Positions 11,878-11,973 of a DNA stretch of 11,973 nt are shown piece by piece (position 1 is the first letter of the stretch; each line of letters opens with the position of its first letter). Where the stretch lies: contig MFWK01000011.1 in assembly GCA_001786365.1 (NCBI GenBank), forward strand, positions 1,612-13,584, read 5' to 3'. The stretch comes from Candidatus Nomurabacteria bacterium RIFOXYD2_FULL_35_12. GTDB lineage: Bacteria; Patescibacteriota; Minisyncoccia; Phycocordibacterales; UBA9973. The notes under the pieces were generated by a model. The model made no database searches and was not told where the DNA came from. It saw only the letters and a program-made list of their open reading frames with translations. The translations under genes and the position numbers were made by a program.

Positions 11878-11973
11878 CCTCACCCCATCGCCCATACCAA
11901 AAAAAAGAATTCCCCCCGCCAAACAAAAATAGAATGGAATTGCGATGGGGTGAGGGCAGACGCTCTGACTTTG
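11878..11973 (-). repeat. 96-bp repeat, right copy (reaches window end)
   Basis: This is the exact reverse complement of 5858-5953. In this copy the terminal inverted repeats of the 80-bp unit are complete at 15 bases (11877-11891 and 11942-11956). The shared sequence is still identical at the last base of the window and stops in the middle of a hairpin present in full at the left copy, so the true repeat may be longer than 96 bp. The left edge at 11877 is directly beside the divergent promoter. Confidence 0.93.

Noticed and set aside
5858..11973. Complete insertion sequence or transposon bounded by the inverted repeats
   Set aside because: No transposase, integrase or invertase motif is present among the enclosed genes, and target-site duplications cannot be tested because the right copy reaches the window end.
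1..11973. CRISPR array or recoded UGA (Gracilibacteria-type code)
   Set aside because: No regularly spaced direct repeats are seen. RF2 is present and genes read through intact with UGA not needed as a sense codon.

Overview
The window looks like chromosomal DNA from an AT-rich bacterium with a streamlined genome, most likely a member of the Patescibacteria (Candidate Phyla Radiation, Parcubacteria-like). This placement is an inference. It rests on low GC, short intergenic gaps, weak or missing Shine-Dalgarno sequences, near-leaderless starts behind TGnTATNAT-type -10 elements, a release factor 2 shortened in its N-terminal domain, and genes that are all on one strand. UGA appears to be a stop codon: RF2 with an SPF anticodon loop is present and the reading frames are intact.

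Region 1 (1-5715) is mostly housekeeping. Read on the minus strand the order is prfB (RF2), ftsE, ftsX, pyrG (CTP synthase), an ATP-grasp enzyme of unknown substrate, tRNA-Gln(CUG), and the first 15 codons of a protein with a signal-peptide-like start. prfB to pyrG are packed like one transcription unit. ftsE also has its own good -10 element inside the end of prfB.

Region 2 (5716-6456) is about 740 bases with no convincing gene. It looks richer in GC than the genes around it and is dense in palindromes. It holds one copy of a 96-bp repeat, two 10-bp perfect hairpins inside a long imperfect inverted repeat, and the terminator of the next minus-strand operon.

Region 3 (6457-7721) holds three small minus-strand genes: a very acidic 43-residue protein, an unrecognised 131-residue protein with a near-leaderless promoter, and a protein with a disordered Pro/Glu/Ser-rich N-terminal part and a winged-helix C-terminal domain.

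Region 4 (7726-11876) is a defence-type operon on the minus strand. Its order is a small XRE/C-protein-like regulator, an M.EcoRI-family adenine methyltransferase, a DUF262 (ParB-like, DGQQR) protein with a C-terminal HNH nuclease, a Shedu SduA-like DUF4263 nuclease, and a small PD-(D/E)XK nuclease-like protein. The first four genes are separated by only 4, 4 and 6 bases. The regulator promoter appears leaderless and carries a palindromic operator, as in controller-protein restriction-modification systems. No R.EcoRI-like enzyme is present. The likely logic is that the methylase marks self DNA while three different nuclease-type proteins act on unmarked or invading DNA, with the regulator timing expression.

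Regions 3 and 4 lie between two exact 96-bp inverted copies of a palindromic repeat (5858-5953 and 11878-11973). The second copy runs into the window end, so its full length is unknown. No transposase or recombinase gene is visible.
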